Source: Streptomyces angustmyceticus
GTDB lineage: Bacteria; Actinomycetota; Actinomycetes; Streptomycetales; Streptomycetaceae
DNA length: 64,000 bases
NCBI RefSeq assembly: GCF_019933235.1
Contig: NZ_CP082945.1
Span: 1,302,001-1,366,000 of the forward strand
Direction of reading: 5' to 3'
Numbering within the stretch: position 1 is the first letter of the stretch; the number at the start of each line of letters is the position of its first letter. The position numbers and the translations under genes were made by a program. The notes under the pieces were generated by a model, which was not told the DNA's origin, made no database searches, and was given only the letters and a program-made list of their open reading frames with translations. Of this stretch, positions 42,321-50,785 are shown piece by piece.

Positions 42321-42345
42321 GGCCGGCGCCCGGCTGGCGCCGGCC
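42321..42345 (-). terminator. hairpin between the polyprenyl synthase gene and shc
   Basis: A perfect 10-bp stem, GGCCGGCGCC at 42321-42330 with 42336-42345, encloses the loop CGGCT inside the operon, about 33 bases past the upstream stop and 50 bases before shc. It could act as a partial terminator or slow transcription, or protect the 3' end of the upstream message. Confidence 0.5.
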
Positions 42346-42377
42346 GGCGACTGCGATCTATTCGGTGTCGGTGGTGC

Positions 42378-43499
42378 TCATCTCTCGCGTACAACGACGA
42401 AGTCCGCGAGTGCGACGAGCTGTGCGCGGACCTTCTCCGGCATCTCGATCTCGTTCAGGGCGGCGATGGCGGTGGCGTGCTGGCGGCGCGCCTCCTGGGA
42501 GGTCCAGTCCCGGCCGCCGGCCTCCTCGATGAGGGCCGCGCGGGAGGCGAACTCCTCCTCGGTGAAGTCGGCGATCTCGGTCTCGCTCTTCTTCGCGTCC
42601 TCGGCGAGGATCCGGGCCAGGCGCTCGGAGGCCGGGCCACCGGCGTCCAGCGCGGCGACGACCGGCAGCGACTTCTTGCGCTGGCGCAGGTCGCTCCAGG
42701 GCCGCTTGCCGGTGGCCTCCGGGTCGCCCCAGATGCCGAGCAGGTCGTCGACGGCCTGGAAGGCGAGGCCGAGGTGGTAGCCGTACCTCTCCAGGGTGTC
42801 GGCGGTGCGGTCGTCGGCGCCGCCGAGGACCGCACCGATGGAGACGGCGCAGGCCAGCAGCGCGCCGGTCTTGTTGCCCTCCATCTCCAGGCACTCCTCG
42901 ACGGTGACCCGCTCGCGGTGCTCGTAGGAGATGTCCTGGGCCTGACCGTCGATCAGCTTGCGGGAGGCCTGGGTGAGCCGGCGGGTGGCCCGGCCGGCGT
43001 CGACCGTGCCGAGTTCCAGCAGTATTTCGTTGGCGAGGGCGAACAGCGCGTCACCGACCAGGATGGCCTGCGCGGGGCCGTGCACCTTCCAGACGGTGTC
43101 GCGGTGCCTGCGCTGCTCGTCGCCGTCCATGAGGTCGTCGTGCAGCAGCGAGAAGTTGTGCACCAGCTCGACGGCGACCGCGCCGGGGATGCCGACCTCG
43201 GGGGCCGCGCCGGCCACCTCGGCCGACAGCAGGGCGAGCGCGGGCCTCACGGCCTTGCCGCTGTCGCCCGCGGTGGGGCGGCCCTCGGCGTCGATCCAGC
43301 CGAAGTGGTAGGCGGCGACGGTGTCCATCGGAGGAGCGAGCCGGTCGACGGCGGCACGCAGCACGGGAGTGGCAAGTGTCCGCCCGCGCTCCAGCAGCGC
43401 GGTGACGCTCGCGGTGTCGATAGCTGGGGAAGCCGGATTCACGGTTTCTCCTCTGTTTCCGATGCTCGTGCTCGTGCGAGCGCTCGTACTCGTAGTCAT
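42378..43499 (-). CDS. polyprenyl diphosphate synthase (likely FPP synthase) of the hopanoid operon
   Basis: About 373 residues. First Asp-rich motif LLHDDLMDGDEQRRHRDT (DDxxD) and second motif FQAVDDLLGIWGDPEATGK; KAVRPAL and GNKTGALLACAVSIGAVLGG also match trans-isoprenyl synthases. It should make farnesyl diphosphate for squalene. Two starts are possible: the ATG at 43499, overlapping the hpnE stop (ATGA) with an AGGAGG box, and the GTG at 43442 with GAGGAGAAACC. The 19 residues between are Ser/Thr-rich with an ACGAG DNA repeat, and may not be part of the fold. Confidence 0.9.
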   Translation of the reverse strand: MTTSTSARTSTSIGNRGETVNPASPAIDTASVTALLERGRTLATPVLRAAVDRLAPPMDTVAAYHFGWIDAEGRPTAGDSGKAVRPALALLSAEVAGAAPEVGIPGAVAVELVHNFSLLHDDLMDGDEQRRHRDTVWKVHGPAQAILVGDALFALANEILLELGTVDAGRATRRLTQASRKLIDGQAQDISYEHRERVTVEECLEMEGNKTGALLACAVSIGAVLGGADDRTADTLERYGYHLGLAFQAVDDLLGIWGDPEATGKRPWSDLRQRKKSLPVVAALDAGGPASERLARILAEDAKKSETEIADFTEEEFASRAALIEEAGGRDWTSQEARRQHATAIAALNEIEMPEKVRAQLVALADFVVVRER

Positions 43500-44953
43500 G
43501 CCGCCTCCTGAGGCAACTGGCCCTGGGGGAAGCCGAGTTCGGTGAGTGCCTCGCGAGCGGCGGCAGTGCCGCTGCGAACAGCGCTTTCCATGGTCGCGGG
43601 CCACCCGGTGGCGGTCCACGCACCGGCCAGGAACAGGCCGGGAGCTTGGGTGCGGGCGGCGGGGCGGAGCCTGCCGACGCCCGGGGCGGGCGCGAAGGTC
43701 GCGGTGCGCTCGCGGGTGACGAAGAAGTCGTGGATCCTGGCGCCGCGGGCGGCGGGCAGCAGCCGCTCCAGCTCGGGAAGGTAGCGGGCCCGGAGCTTGC
43801 CGACCGGGTGGTCGATCTCCTCCAGCGCGGCGGACTGCGACAGGGCGAGGTACTGGCTGCGCTCCTGGCCGGCCAGGCCCCTGAGCCCCGAGGCGTCGGT
43901 GCGGTCGAAGACCCACTGGACCGGCGAGCCGACCGCGGCGAAGAACGGGCGGCGCAGCACCGGGCGGTCGTAGACGACATGGACGTTGAGGATGGGGGCC
44001 GTGCCGATGTCCAGCAGCCGGTCCTTGCCGTCCAGCGTGCCGTCGGGCAGCAGGGCGTGCGCCTCGCGCTGCGGTACGGCGAGGACGACGGTGTCCGCGT
44101 CGAGCCGCTCGCTGCCGTGCGGGCCGTTCCCGACCGTGACCTGCCAGCCGTCGTCGCCGCGGGTGAGCGCCTGGGCGCGGGTGCGCAGGACGACGCGGAC
44201 GCCGGCCTTCTCCAGGGCCGTGCGGGCACGGTCGTCGTGGACGTCGCCGAGCGGGACCCGGGACCAGCCGATGTCGGCGGCGCCGGGGGCGGACAGCAGG
44301 CCGGTCTTGAAGACCTTGGCGGCCAGGCCCATCGAGGCGTCGCCGGCGCGGGCGTTGAGGGTGGCGATGCCGACGAGGTCCCACAGCGCCTCGACGGCGC
44401 GGGCGGACTGGCCGTGGCGGCGCAGCCAGCTGCCGAAGTCCAGCCGGTCCAGGGCGGGGTCGGCCGGGTCGAGGCCCTTCAGCGCGAGGGTGGCGCGGAC
44501 GACCCCGGCGCGTTCGGCGGGCGAGAGGTGCGGGTAGCCGGCCAGGCTCCCGGCGAGGTGCAGCGGTACGGGCAGCGCGGTGCGGCGCAGCCGGCCGAGC
44601 CGCATCCGGTCGGCGTCGAGCACGGGCACGTCCATCCGGTCCTGCAGGGGCACCAGGTGCGCGGCGCCGAGCCGCTCCAGCAGCCCGCTGTAGGCGGTGC
44701 AGCAGCGCAGGAAGACGTGCTGGCCGTTGTCGACGGACAGTTCGCCGACGCCGGATTCGCGGCGGAAGGAGAAGACCAGCCCGCCCAGGCGGGGCCGGCT
44801 CTCGACGAGGGTGACCCGCAGCCCCGCGTCGGCCAGCGCGAGCGCCGCGGTGGTGCCCGCGAGACCGCCCCCGACGACGACCGCGGCCGCCGCTCCGGGA
44901 AGGCCGGACGGCAGCGCGTGCCGCCGGCCGGGCCGCCTGGCTCCCGATGTCAT
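43496..44953 (-). CDS. hpnE: HpnE, hydroxysqualene dehydroxylase
   Basis: 485 residues, an FAD amine-oxidase-fold protein: VVVGGGLAGTTAALALADAGLRVTLVESRPRLGG at the N-terminus, SVDNGQHVFLRCC, and the C-terminal GLFLAGAWTATGWPATMESAVRSG FAD motif. It turns hydroxysqualene into squalene, the third step of the HpnCDE route. The sequence order and the neighbouring HpnC and HpnD genes separate it from phytoene desaturases. The ATG follows GGGGAGAGC. Confidence 0.92.
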   Translation of the reverse strand: MTSGARRPGRRHALPSGLPGAAAAVVVGGGLAGTTAALALADAGLRVTLVESRPRLGGLVFSFRRESGVGELSVDNGQHVFLRCCTAYSGLLERLGAAHLVPLQDRMDVPVLDADRMRLGRLRRTALPVPLHLAGSLAGYPHLSPAERAGVVRATLALKGLDPADPALDRLDFGSWLRRHGQSARAVEALWDLVGIATLNARAGDASMGLAAKVFKTGLLSAPGAADIGWSRVPLGDVHDDRARTALEKAGVRVVLRTRAQALTRGDDGWQVTVGNGPHGSERLDADTVVLAVPQREAHALLPDGTLDGKDRLLDIGTAPILNVHVVYDRPVLRRPFFAAVGSPVQWVFDRTDASGLRGLAGQERSQYLALSQSAALEEIDHPVGKLRARYLPELERLLPAARGARIHDFFVTRERTATFAPAPGVGRLRPAARTQAPGLFLAGAWTATGWPATMESAVRSGTAAAREALTELGFPQGQLPQEAA

Positions 44954-45053
44954 GTGCTCTCCCCCCGTACTGCTCTGAGGGACGCAGCCACCCCCGGAAG
45001 GGTTGCCCGCCGCACTGACGCGGGATCACCGCTGTCGTTCGCCGCCCGGCGCA

Positions 45054-46007
45054 TCATCCACGCCTCCGGACGGACTCCCGGCGGCCGATCGCCCGCGCGT
45101 CGAGCCCGGACAGCCCGCGCACCGCGACGAAGGCCTTCTCCCGGCCGGGCAGCGAGACCCGGCCGCGCAGCACCGCCTCGGGGTCGGCGGCGATCCGGGT
45201 CAGCAGCCGGTGGTAGATGCCTGCCATCGCGGCCACGCAGGCGCCGCTGCGCCGGTCGAGCATCGGCAGCAGCCGGAAGCCCTCGGCGAACAGCGCGCGG
45301 GCCCGCTTGACCTCGAAGTGCACCAGGCCGGTGAAGTCGGAGCCGGGCGGCGGCACGGGGCCCTCGAAGCCCGCCGCGCAGCCGAACTTGGCGAGGTCCT
45401 CGGCGGGGAGGTAGGTGCGGCCGTTGCCGGCGTCCTCGCGCACATCCCGGAGAATGTTGGTCAGTTGCAGGGCCAGGCCGAGGGTGTCGGCGTACTCGAA
45501 GGCGCGGTCGGCGTCCGGCGCGCCCGGTACGGTGCCGAACACGCCCAGCGAGAGCCGGCCGATGGCCCCGGCGACACAGCGGCAGTAGCCCCGCAGTTCG
45601 TCCCAGGTCTCGTAGGTCTCGCCGCGCACGTCCATCAGGACGCCGTCGATCAGCTCGTCGAGGCCCTCCAGCGGCAGCGGGAAGCGGCGGGCGGCGTCGG
45701 CCAGCGCGACGGCCACCGGGTCGGTGTCGTCGTCGTCGATCCGGCCGTCCTTGACGCGCGCCAGCACCGCCCGGGTGTCCTCCAGGCGGCGTTGTTTGGC
45801 GGCGGGCTCCAGGGTGCCGTCGCCGATGTCGTCGACCCGGCGGGAGAAGGCGTAGAGCGCCGACATGGCCTGCCGCTTGTCGGTCGGCAGCAGCCGGATG
45901 CCGTAGGCGAAGTTCCGTGCCTGCTGCCCGGTGATGGCCTCGCAGTAGCGGTACGCAGCGAGCACCGGCGCGGACGTGTGTGCGGTTGCCTCCACGGTCC
46001 GACTCAC
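45054..46007 (-). CDS. hpnD: HpnD, presqualene diphosphate synthase
   Basis: 317 residues of the squalene/phytoene synthase fold with aspartate-rich motifs FSRRVDDIGDG and LTNILRDVREDAGNGRTYLP. HpnD condenses two farnesyl diphosphates to presqualene diphosphate. The ATG overlaps the hpnC stop (ATGA). About 100 bases separate its stop from hpnE, with no apparent gene. Confidence 0.92.
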   Translation of the reverse strand: MSRTVEATAHTSAPVLAAYRYCEAITGQQARNFAYGIRLLPTDKRQAMSALYAFSRRVDDIGDGTLEPAAKQRRLEDTRAVLARVKDGRIDDDDTDPVAVALADAARRFPLPLEGLDELIDGVLMDVRGETYETWDELRGYCRCVAGAIGRLSLGVFGTVPGAPDADRAFEYADTLGLALQLTNILRDVREDAGNGRTYLPAEDLAKFGCAAGFEGPVPPPGSDFTGLVHFEVKRARALFAEGFRLLPMLDRRSGACVAAMAGIYHRLLTRIAADPEAVLRGRVSLPGREKAFVAVRGLSGLDARAIGRRESVRRRG

Positions 46008-46951
46008 CCCTCTCTTCGCAATGTCGCCCCCACCTCGCGCAGCAGGCTGAGCTTGGTCGGCTTGGGCGGTCCAGGGAGTACGTCGTAGTCGGCGGCCGCG
46101 ACCGCCTGGAGTGCAGCGCGTCCGCCGGCCACGAAACCGGCCAGCAGCAGCTTGAGTCTGCCGTGGACGCTACCCACCAGCGGGGTCCCTTCACGCAGCA
46201 GCTCACGGGCGCGTTCGGCCTCGAAGGCGATCAGGGCGCGCACCGACGCGCCCCCGCTCGGCGCGGCCAGATCCGCCTCGTCGACACCGAAGCGTTTCAT
46301 GTCCTCGGCCGGGAGGTAGACGCGGTCGCGCCCCAGGTCCTCGGCCACGTCCTGGATGTGCTCGACGATCTGGAGGGCGGTGCAGACCGCGTCGGAGCGG
46401 CGGATCCGTTCGGGGCTCGCGGTGCCGGTGAGCGCGAGGACGAGGCGGCCGACGGGGTTGGCGGACAGCTCGCAGTAGGCGGCCAGGTCGCCGTAGGTGC
46501 CGTAGCGGCTGACCCGCTGGTCCTGCCGGTTGGCCTCGATGAGGTCGAGGAACGGCTGCGGGGTCAGGCCGCAGCGGCGGACGGTGGGGCCGAGGCGGCG
46601 CAGCAGCGGATGCCCGGGTCCCGGGGCGCGGTCGCTGAACACGCGGTGCAGGTCGGCTTCGAGGGCGTCCAGCAGCGCGGGCCGGTCGTCGTACTGGGCG
46701 CGGTCGAGCCCGAGGAGGACGGCGTCGCCGCCGCCGGGGGCCAGATCGCCGTCACCGATGTCGTCGACGAGCCGGGCGAAGCCGTAGACGGCCATCAGGT
46801 CGGTCCGCCAGGCGCGGGGCAGGAAGAACGGCGCGACGGGGAAGTTCTCGTGTGCGGCCTGATCGAGCACGGTGCGCGTCTGCTCCCGCCCGTCGCCCGC
46901 CGCCCCCCATCGGGGGAAGGCGCGACGCGCCTGCTCGTTGTCTCGGCTCAC
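46004..46951 (-). CDS. hpnC: HpnC, hydroxysqualene synthase
   Basis: 315 residues of the same fold as HpnD with motifs GFARLVDDIGDG and IQDVAEDLGRDRVYLP. It converts presqualene diphosphate to hydroxysqualene. First gene of the hopanoid operon: hpnC, hpnD, hpnE, polyprenyl synthase, shc, hpnG, hpnH, hpnO. The GTG at 46951 lacks a strong ribosome-binding site, so the true start may differ slightly. Confidence 0.92.
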   Translation of the reverse strand: MSRDNEQARRAFPRWGAAGDGREQTRTVLDQAAHENFPVAPFFLPRAWRTDLMAVYGFARLVDDIGDGDLAPGGGDAVLLGLDRAQYDDRPALLDALEADLHRVFSDRAPGPGHPLLRRLGPTVRRCGLTPQPFLDLIEANRQDQRVSRYGTYGDLAAYCELSANPVGRLVLALTGTASPERIRRSDAVCTALQIVEHIQDVAEDLGRDRVYLPAEDMKRFGVDEADLAAPSGGASVRALIAFEAERARELLREGTPLVGSVHGRLKLLLAGFVAGGRAALQAVAAADYDVLPGPPKPTKLSLLREVGATLRREG

Positions 46952-47270
46952 CGGGGGCTGCCCGGCGCATTTCGGTGCCGGAGCGAACCAGTAGCCATTG
47001 CCGTCACGTCTCCCGTTCTACACCGCCAAGCTAAAACATCCCATTTCGGACACGCCGCAGCGGGCGCCGCGCCCCGATCGAGCCCACATCGCCCGCTCGG
47101 GTGAGCGTTGCCCGAGATGTGTCACTTGTGCTGGTCGGTACCCGTACAGCTTACGCCGTACATCTCACCCGCGTCCGAGGGGGTGCCGAAGCCCGGGGCA
47201 ACCACCTCGCCGGCGTCCATTACGCCCGAACTCGTTCCGGCGTCAATGGAGTTGGCCTTGCCCCCACGCT
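46952..47270. other. intergenic region upstream of hpnC
   Basis: No gene is seen. The stretch 46990-47060 is less G/C-rich (for instance around 47030 TTTTAGCTTGG on the minus strand) and should contain the hopanoid operon promoter, but I cannot assign -10/-35 boxes. The terminator of the ABC-transporter operon lies at 47271-47307. Confidence 0.5.
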
Positions 47271-47307
47271 CGAAGGCCCCCGCGAGGCGGACTCACGGAG
47301 GCCTTCG
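47271..47307 (-). terminator. terminator of the glycerol-1-phosphate/ABC operon
   Basis: A 12-bp stem with one mismatch: CGAAGGCCCCCG (47271-47282) with CGGAGGCCTTCG (47296-47307). It begins 14 bases after the ABC ATPase stop. Confidence 0.7.
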
Positions 47308-47320
47308 GGTGCGGTACGGG

Positions 47321-48124
47321 CTATTTGCCCGTCTCCTTCTCGTACGCCTTGATGACCTCGTCCGTCGGGCCGTCCATCAGCAGCTCACCGCGCTCCAGCC
47401 ACAGGGTCCGGTCGCAGGTGTCGCGGATGGACTTGTTGTTGTGGCTGACGAGGAAGACCGTGCCGGCCTCCTTGCGCAGCTCGCGGATGCGGGCCTCGGA
47501 GCGCTTCTGGAAGCTGCGGTCGCCGGTGGCCAGGGCCTCGTCGATCATCAGCACGTCGTGGTCCTTGGCCGCGGCGATGGAGAACCGCAGGCGCGCCGCC
47601 ATGCCGGAGGAGTAGGTGCGCATCGGCAGCGAGATGAAGTCGCCCTTCTCGTTGATGCCGGAGAAGTCGACGATGCCGTCGTAGCGCTCGCGGACCTGCT
47701 CGCGGCTCATGCCCATGGCCAGGCCGCCCAGCAGGACGTTCTTCTCGCCGGTCAGGTCGTTCATCAGGGCCGCGTTGACGCCCAGCAGCGAGGGCTGGCC
47801 GTGGGTGTAGACCTTGCCGCGCTCGGCGGGCAGCAGCCCGGCGACGGCCTTGAGCAGCGTCGACTTGCCCGACCCGTTGGAGCCGATCAGCCCGATCGAC
47901 TCCCCCCGGTAGGCGGTGAAGGAGACGCCCTTGACCGCGTGCACCTCCCGCACACCGGTGGACGGCTTGCGCCGCACGATCCGGTTCAGCGCCGCGGTGG
48001 CGCTGCCCTTGCCCGCGCCCGTGCCGTAGACCCGGTAGACGATGTGCAGATCGTCCGCGATCACCGTCGGAATGCGGGCCTCGGCGGCCTTCGCCGGCTC
48101 GATGCCGTTCTTCTGTTCAGCCAC
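47321..48124 (-). CDS. ABC transporter ATP-binding protein (TagH-like polysaccharide exporter)
   Basis: 267 residues. Walker A GSNGSGKST, signature TYSSGMAARLRFSIAAAKDHDVLMIDEALATGD (with Walker B), and D-loop/H-loop FLVSHN. The long N-terminal lead before the nucleotide fold and the RTYSSGMAARL signature are typical of ABCA-family exporters of O-antigen, teichoic acid and other lipid-linked glycans (TagH, Wzt, RfbB). The GTG at 48124 overlaps the permease stop by eight bases and has a GAGGAG box. Confidence 0.92.
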   Translation of the reverse strand: MAEQKNGIEPAKAAEARIPTVIADDLHIVYRVYGTGAGKGSATAALNRIVRRKPSTGVREVHAVKGVSFTAYRGESIGLIGSNGSGKSTLLKAVAGLLPAERGKVYTHGQPSLLGVNAALMNDLTGEKNVLLGGLAMGMSREQVRERYDGIVDFSGINEKGDFISLPMRTYSSGMAARLRFSIAAAKDHDVLMIDEALATGDRSFQKRSEARIRELRKEAGTVFLVSHNNKSIRDTCDRTLWLERGELLMDGPTDEVIKAYEKETGK

Positions 48125-49055
48125 GTCCGTACCGCTCCTCAGCCTTCCAGAAGTACACAAAGCCGACCACGCCCATCAGCAGCGCCCAGCCACCGGCGAA
48201 CGCCCACACATGCGGCGGCAGCTTCGCGGAGGTGAAGCTGTCGATCAGCGCGAAGCGCATCAGGTCGATGTAGACCGCGGCCGGGTTGGCGTTGAGCAGG
48301 ACCTCCACGAAGCCGGGGACGTGCTTGCCCTTGAGGATCAGGTCGATGCTGAACATCACGCCGGACGCGTACATCCAGGTCCGCATGATGAAGGGCATCA
48401 GCTGCGCCAGGTCCGGGGTCTTCGCGCCCAGCCGCGCCATGACCATCGCCAGGCCCGTGTTGAAGACGAACTGCAGCAGCAGGGCCGGGAAGGCCAGCAG
48501 CCACGACCAGGTCGGCACCTGCCCGAAGCCGAGCAGGATGATCACCAGCACGCCCATGGAGAACAGCAGCTGCTGGAGCTGCATCAGGCAGAACGAGATC
48601 GGCAGGCAGGCCCGCGGGAAGTGCAGCGCGCGCACCAGGCCGAGGTTGCCGGAGATCGCCCGGGTGCCGGCCATCACCGAGCTCTGGGTGAAGGTGAAGA
48701 TGAAGACGCCGGTCACCAGGAACGGGACGAAGTCCGGGACGCCCCGGCTCGTGCCGATCAGCACACCGAAGATCAAGTAGTACACGAGCGCGTTCAGCAG
48801 CGGCGTCGCCACCTGCCAGACCTGGCCCAGCTTGGCCTGGCTGTACTGCGCCGTCAGCTTGGCGCTGGCGAACGCGGAGATGAAATGCCGCCGCGCCCAC
48901 AGCTGCCGGACGTACTCCGGGAGGCCGGGCCGGGCCCCGCTCTGCGAGAGCCCGTACTTCTGGGCCCGCTGGGCAGGGGTGAGCCCCTCATCGGAAGATG
49001 GCGGGGCACTCATGGCGACCGCACTGTCGTGCGTGGTCTCGCTCACAGTTGACAC
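48117..49055 (-). CDS. ABC-2 type permease (TagG-like)
   Basis: About 312 residues, six hydrophobic segments after an N-terminal soluble part containing LWARRHFISAFASAKLTAQYSQAKLGQVWQVATPLLNALVYYLIFG, the typical TagG/Wzm amphipathic lead and first helix. It should form the membrane channel with the TagH-like ATPase for export of a glycolipid or polymer. The GTG at 49055 follows GAGGACGAAA; a start four codons upstream is possible. 69 bases separate it from the glycosyltransferase stop. Confidence 0.92.
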   Translation of the reverse strand: MSTVSETTHDSAVAMSAPPSSDEGLTPAQRAQKYGLSQSGARPGLPEYVRQLWARRHFISAFASAKLTAQYSQAKLGQVWQVATPLLNALVYYLIFGVLIGTSRGVPDFVPFLVTGVFIFTFTQSSVMAGTRAISGNLGLVRALHFPRACLPISFCLMQLQQLLFSMGVLVIILLGFGQVPTWSWLLAFPALLLQFVFNTGLAMVMARLGAKTPDLAQLMPFIMRTWMYASGVMFSIDLILKGKHVPGFVEVLLNANPAAVYIDLMRFALIDSFTSAKLPPHVWAFAGGWALLMGVVGFVYFWKAEERYGRG

Positions 49056-49124
49056 TTTCGTCCTCAAGGTGCGCTGCCGGGGCCACGCCCCGGTTCGCGC
49101 CTGATGCTCTCAGATATGAGCTTG

Positions 49125-49997
49125 TCAGATGACGGGAGGGCGGCCCAGTCGGGTCAGTCGCCAAACGGTAGCCCACTTCATGGGGCGCCTGGGACCGCAC
49201 GGGCTCGCCCAGCCCTCCTTGAAGCCGCCCAGCCAGGCCCGCAGCGCCGGACGGGACGGCCGGCGGGCGAGCGTGAGCAGGAGCCAGACGCCGAGATAGA
49301 CCGGAACCAGCAGGGCGGGGAGGTTGCGCCGGGCCAGCCACACACGGTTACGGGCCACCATCCGGTGGTAGACCGCGTGCCGGGCCGGCGCCGTCGTCGG
49401 GTGGAAGAGCACCATGTCCGCGCGGTAGTCGATCTGCCAGCCGGCGTCCAGCGCCCGCCAGGCCAGGTCGGTCTCCTCATGGGCGTAGAAGAAGTCGTCG
49501 GGCAGCCCGCCGACCTCCTCGAACACATGCGTACGGACCGCGTTGGCACCGCCGAGGAAGGTGGTGACCCGCGACGAGCGCATGGGGTCCGAGGCCCGCA
49601 GCCGCGGCACATGGCGGCGCTGGGTCTCCCCCGTGTCCGGGTCGGCGATCCGGAAGCTGATGATCCCGAGCTCGGGGTCGGCGGCGAACGCCTCCCGGCA
49701 CAGCTGTGCGGTGTCCTCCCGGGCCAGCAGCCCGTCGTCGTCGAGGAAGAGCAGGACGTCGACGTCGCTGCCGCCGGGTCCGAACGCCTCGATGCCGGCG
49801 TTGCGGCCGGCCGGGATGCCGACGTTCTCCGGCAGCTCGACCGTCCGCACGCCCTCGGGCAGCTCGGGCAGCGGCGAACCGTTGCCCACGACCGCGACCT
49901 CGACCGGGTCGCCGTCCTGCTTGGCGACCGAGTCGAGCAGCGCCCGCAGCTCCTCGGGGCGGTTGCCCATGGTGATGATGACCGCGCCGACCTTCAT
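49125..49997 (-). CDS. GT2-family glycosyltransferase
   Basis: 290 residues. VGAVIITMGNRPEELRALLDSVAKQD, ENVGIPAGRNAGIEAF, the metal motif LLFLDDDGLL, and the GT-A acceptor motif FFYAHEETDLAWRA are GT2 features of rhamnosyl/galactosyl transferases for cell-surface glycans. A C-terminal hydrophobic segment (LLVPVYLGVWLLLTLARR) may attach it to the membrane. ATG at 49997 follows the CDP-alcohol phosphotransferase gene by eight bases. It likely adds a sugar to the product of the pathway before export. Confidence 0.9.
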   Translation of the reverse strand: MKVGAVIITMGNRPEELRALLDSVAKQDGDPVEVAVVGNGSPLPELPEGVRTVELPENVGIPAGRNAGIEAFGPGGSDVDVLLFLDDDGLLAREDTAQLCREAFAADPELGIISFRIADPDTGETQRRHVPRLRASDPMRSSRVTTFLGGANAVRTHVFEEVGGLPDDFFYAHEETDLAWRALDAGWQIDYRADMVLFHPTTAPARHAVYHRMVARNRVWLARRNLPALLVPVYLGVWLLLTLARRPSRPALRAWLGGFKEGWASPCGPRRPMKWATVWRLTRLGRPPVI

Positions 49998-50005
49998 CGC
50001 GCCCC

Positions 50006-50785
50006 TCACTTCAGCCTGCTCGACGCCAGGATGGACACCAGGTGCAGCAGCGTCTGCAGCAGCGCGATGCCGGCCAGCACGGCGACACCGAGCCGGGAGA
50101 AGAACAGGTCGCCCCTGACCGTGTCCAGGACCGCCAGGGCCAGGATGAGGAGGGACGCCTCCACCCCGAGGACCAGACGGTGGAACTTCAGCGCGGCGGC
50201 GGCCTTGCGGGCCAGCGCCATGCCGGACGAGCGCGGCTCGGACGCCGCCTCCTGCACCGGCGGGAGCCCGCCCTGGTGCCGGGCGACACCGACCAGGTCG
50301 GTCTCGGCCTTGATCAGGATGGCGCCGAGCGCGGCGAGGGTGCCCAGGAAGGCCCACAGCCAGTCGATCCGCCCCGAGCCCCACAGGTCGGCGGCGCGCA
50401 GACCGAACCCGACCAGGACCGCCGCGTCGCACAGGTAGGCGCCGACCCGGTCCAGGTACACCCCGCCCAGGGAGAACTGCTTCTTCCAGCGGGCGACCTC
50501 GCCGTCGACGCAGTCGAGCAGCAGATAGAGCTGCACCATCAGCACACCGAGCACGGCCCCCCAGATCCCCGGCACCAGCAGGGCCGGGGCGGCGAGGACG
50601 CCGGCGACGGTCATCACGTAGGTCAGCTGGTTGGGCGTGATCCGCGTGTTCACCAGGTGGCGGTCGATGCGCAGCGAGAGCTCGCGCATGTAGAGCCGGC
50701 CGGCCCAGTGCTCGCCGCTCCGCCGGTCCTTCACCCCCGGGGGGTGAACGACCGGGCGGAGCTCAGCTACCGATGGCTTGTGCAT
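50006..50785 (-). CDS. CDP-alcohol phosphatidyltransferase family protein with altered active site
   Basis: 259 residues, four or more membrane segments. The CDP-alcohol phosphotransferase signature is present in LLLDCVDGEVARWKKQFSLGGVYLDRVGAYL: D-x2-DG-x2-AR-x8-G-x3-D-x3 and then Ala, where the last catalytic Asp should be. All other signature residues are kept. The enzyme would transfer a phospho-alcohol from CDP-alcohol to a second alcohol; the missing Asp may mean lost or altered activity, or an accessory role beside the other copy. It overlaps the glycerol-1-phosphate dehydrogenase gene by 23 bases. Confidence 0.9.
   Translation of the reverse strand: MHKPSVAELRPVVHPPGVKDRRSGEHWAGRLYMRELSLRIDRHLVNTRITPNQLTYVMTVAGVLAAPALLVPGIWGAVLGVLMVQLYLLLDCVDGEVARWKKQFSLGGVYLDRVGAYLCDAAVLVGFGLRAADLWGSGRIDWLWAFLGTLAALGAILIKAETDLVGVARHQGGLPPVQEAASEPRSSGMALARKAAAALKFHRLVLGVEASLLILALAVLDTVRGDLFFSRLGVAVLAGIALLQTLLHLVSILASSRLK

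Noticed and set aside
43496..46951. Carotenoid (phytoene) cluster
   Set aside because: Two squalene/phytoene synthase-like genes and an FAD dehydrogenase were first read as crtB/crtI, but squalene-hopene cyclase, hpnG, hpnH and hpnO in the same operon make HpnC, HpnD and HpnE the better call.
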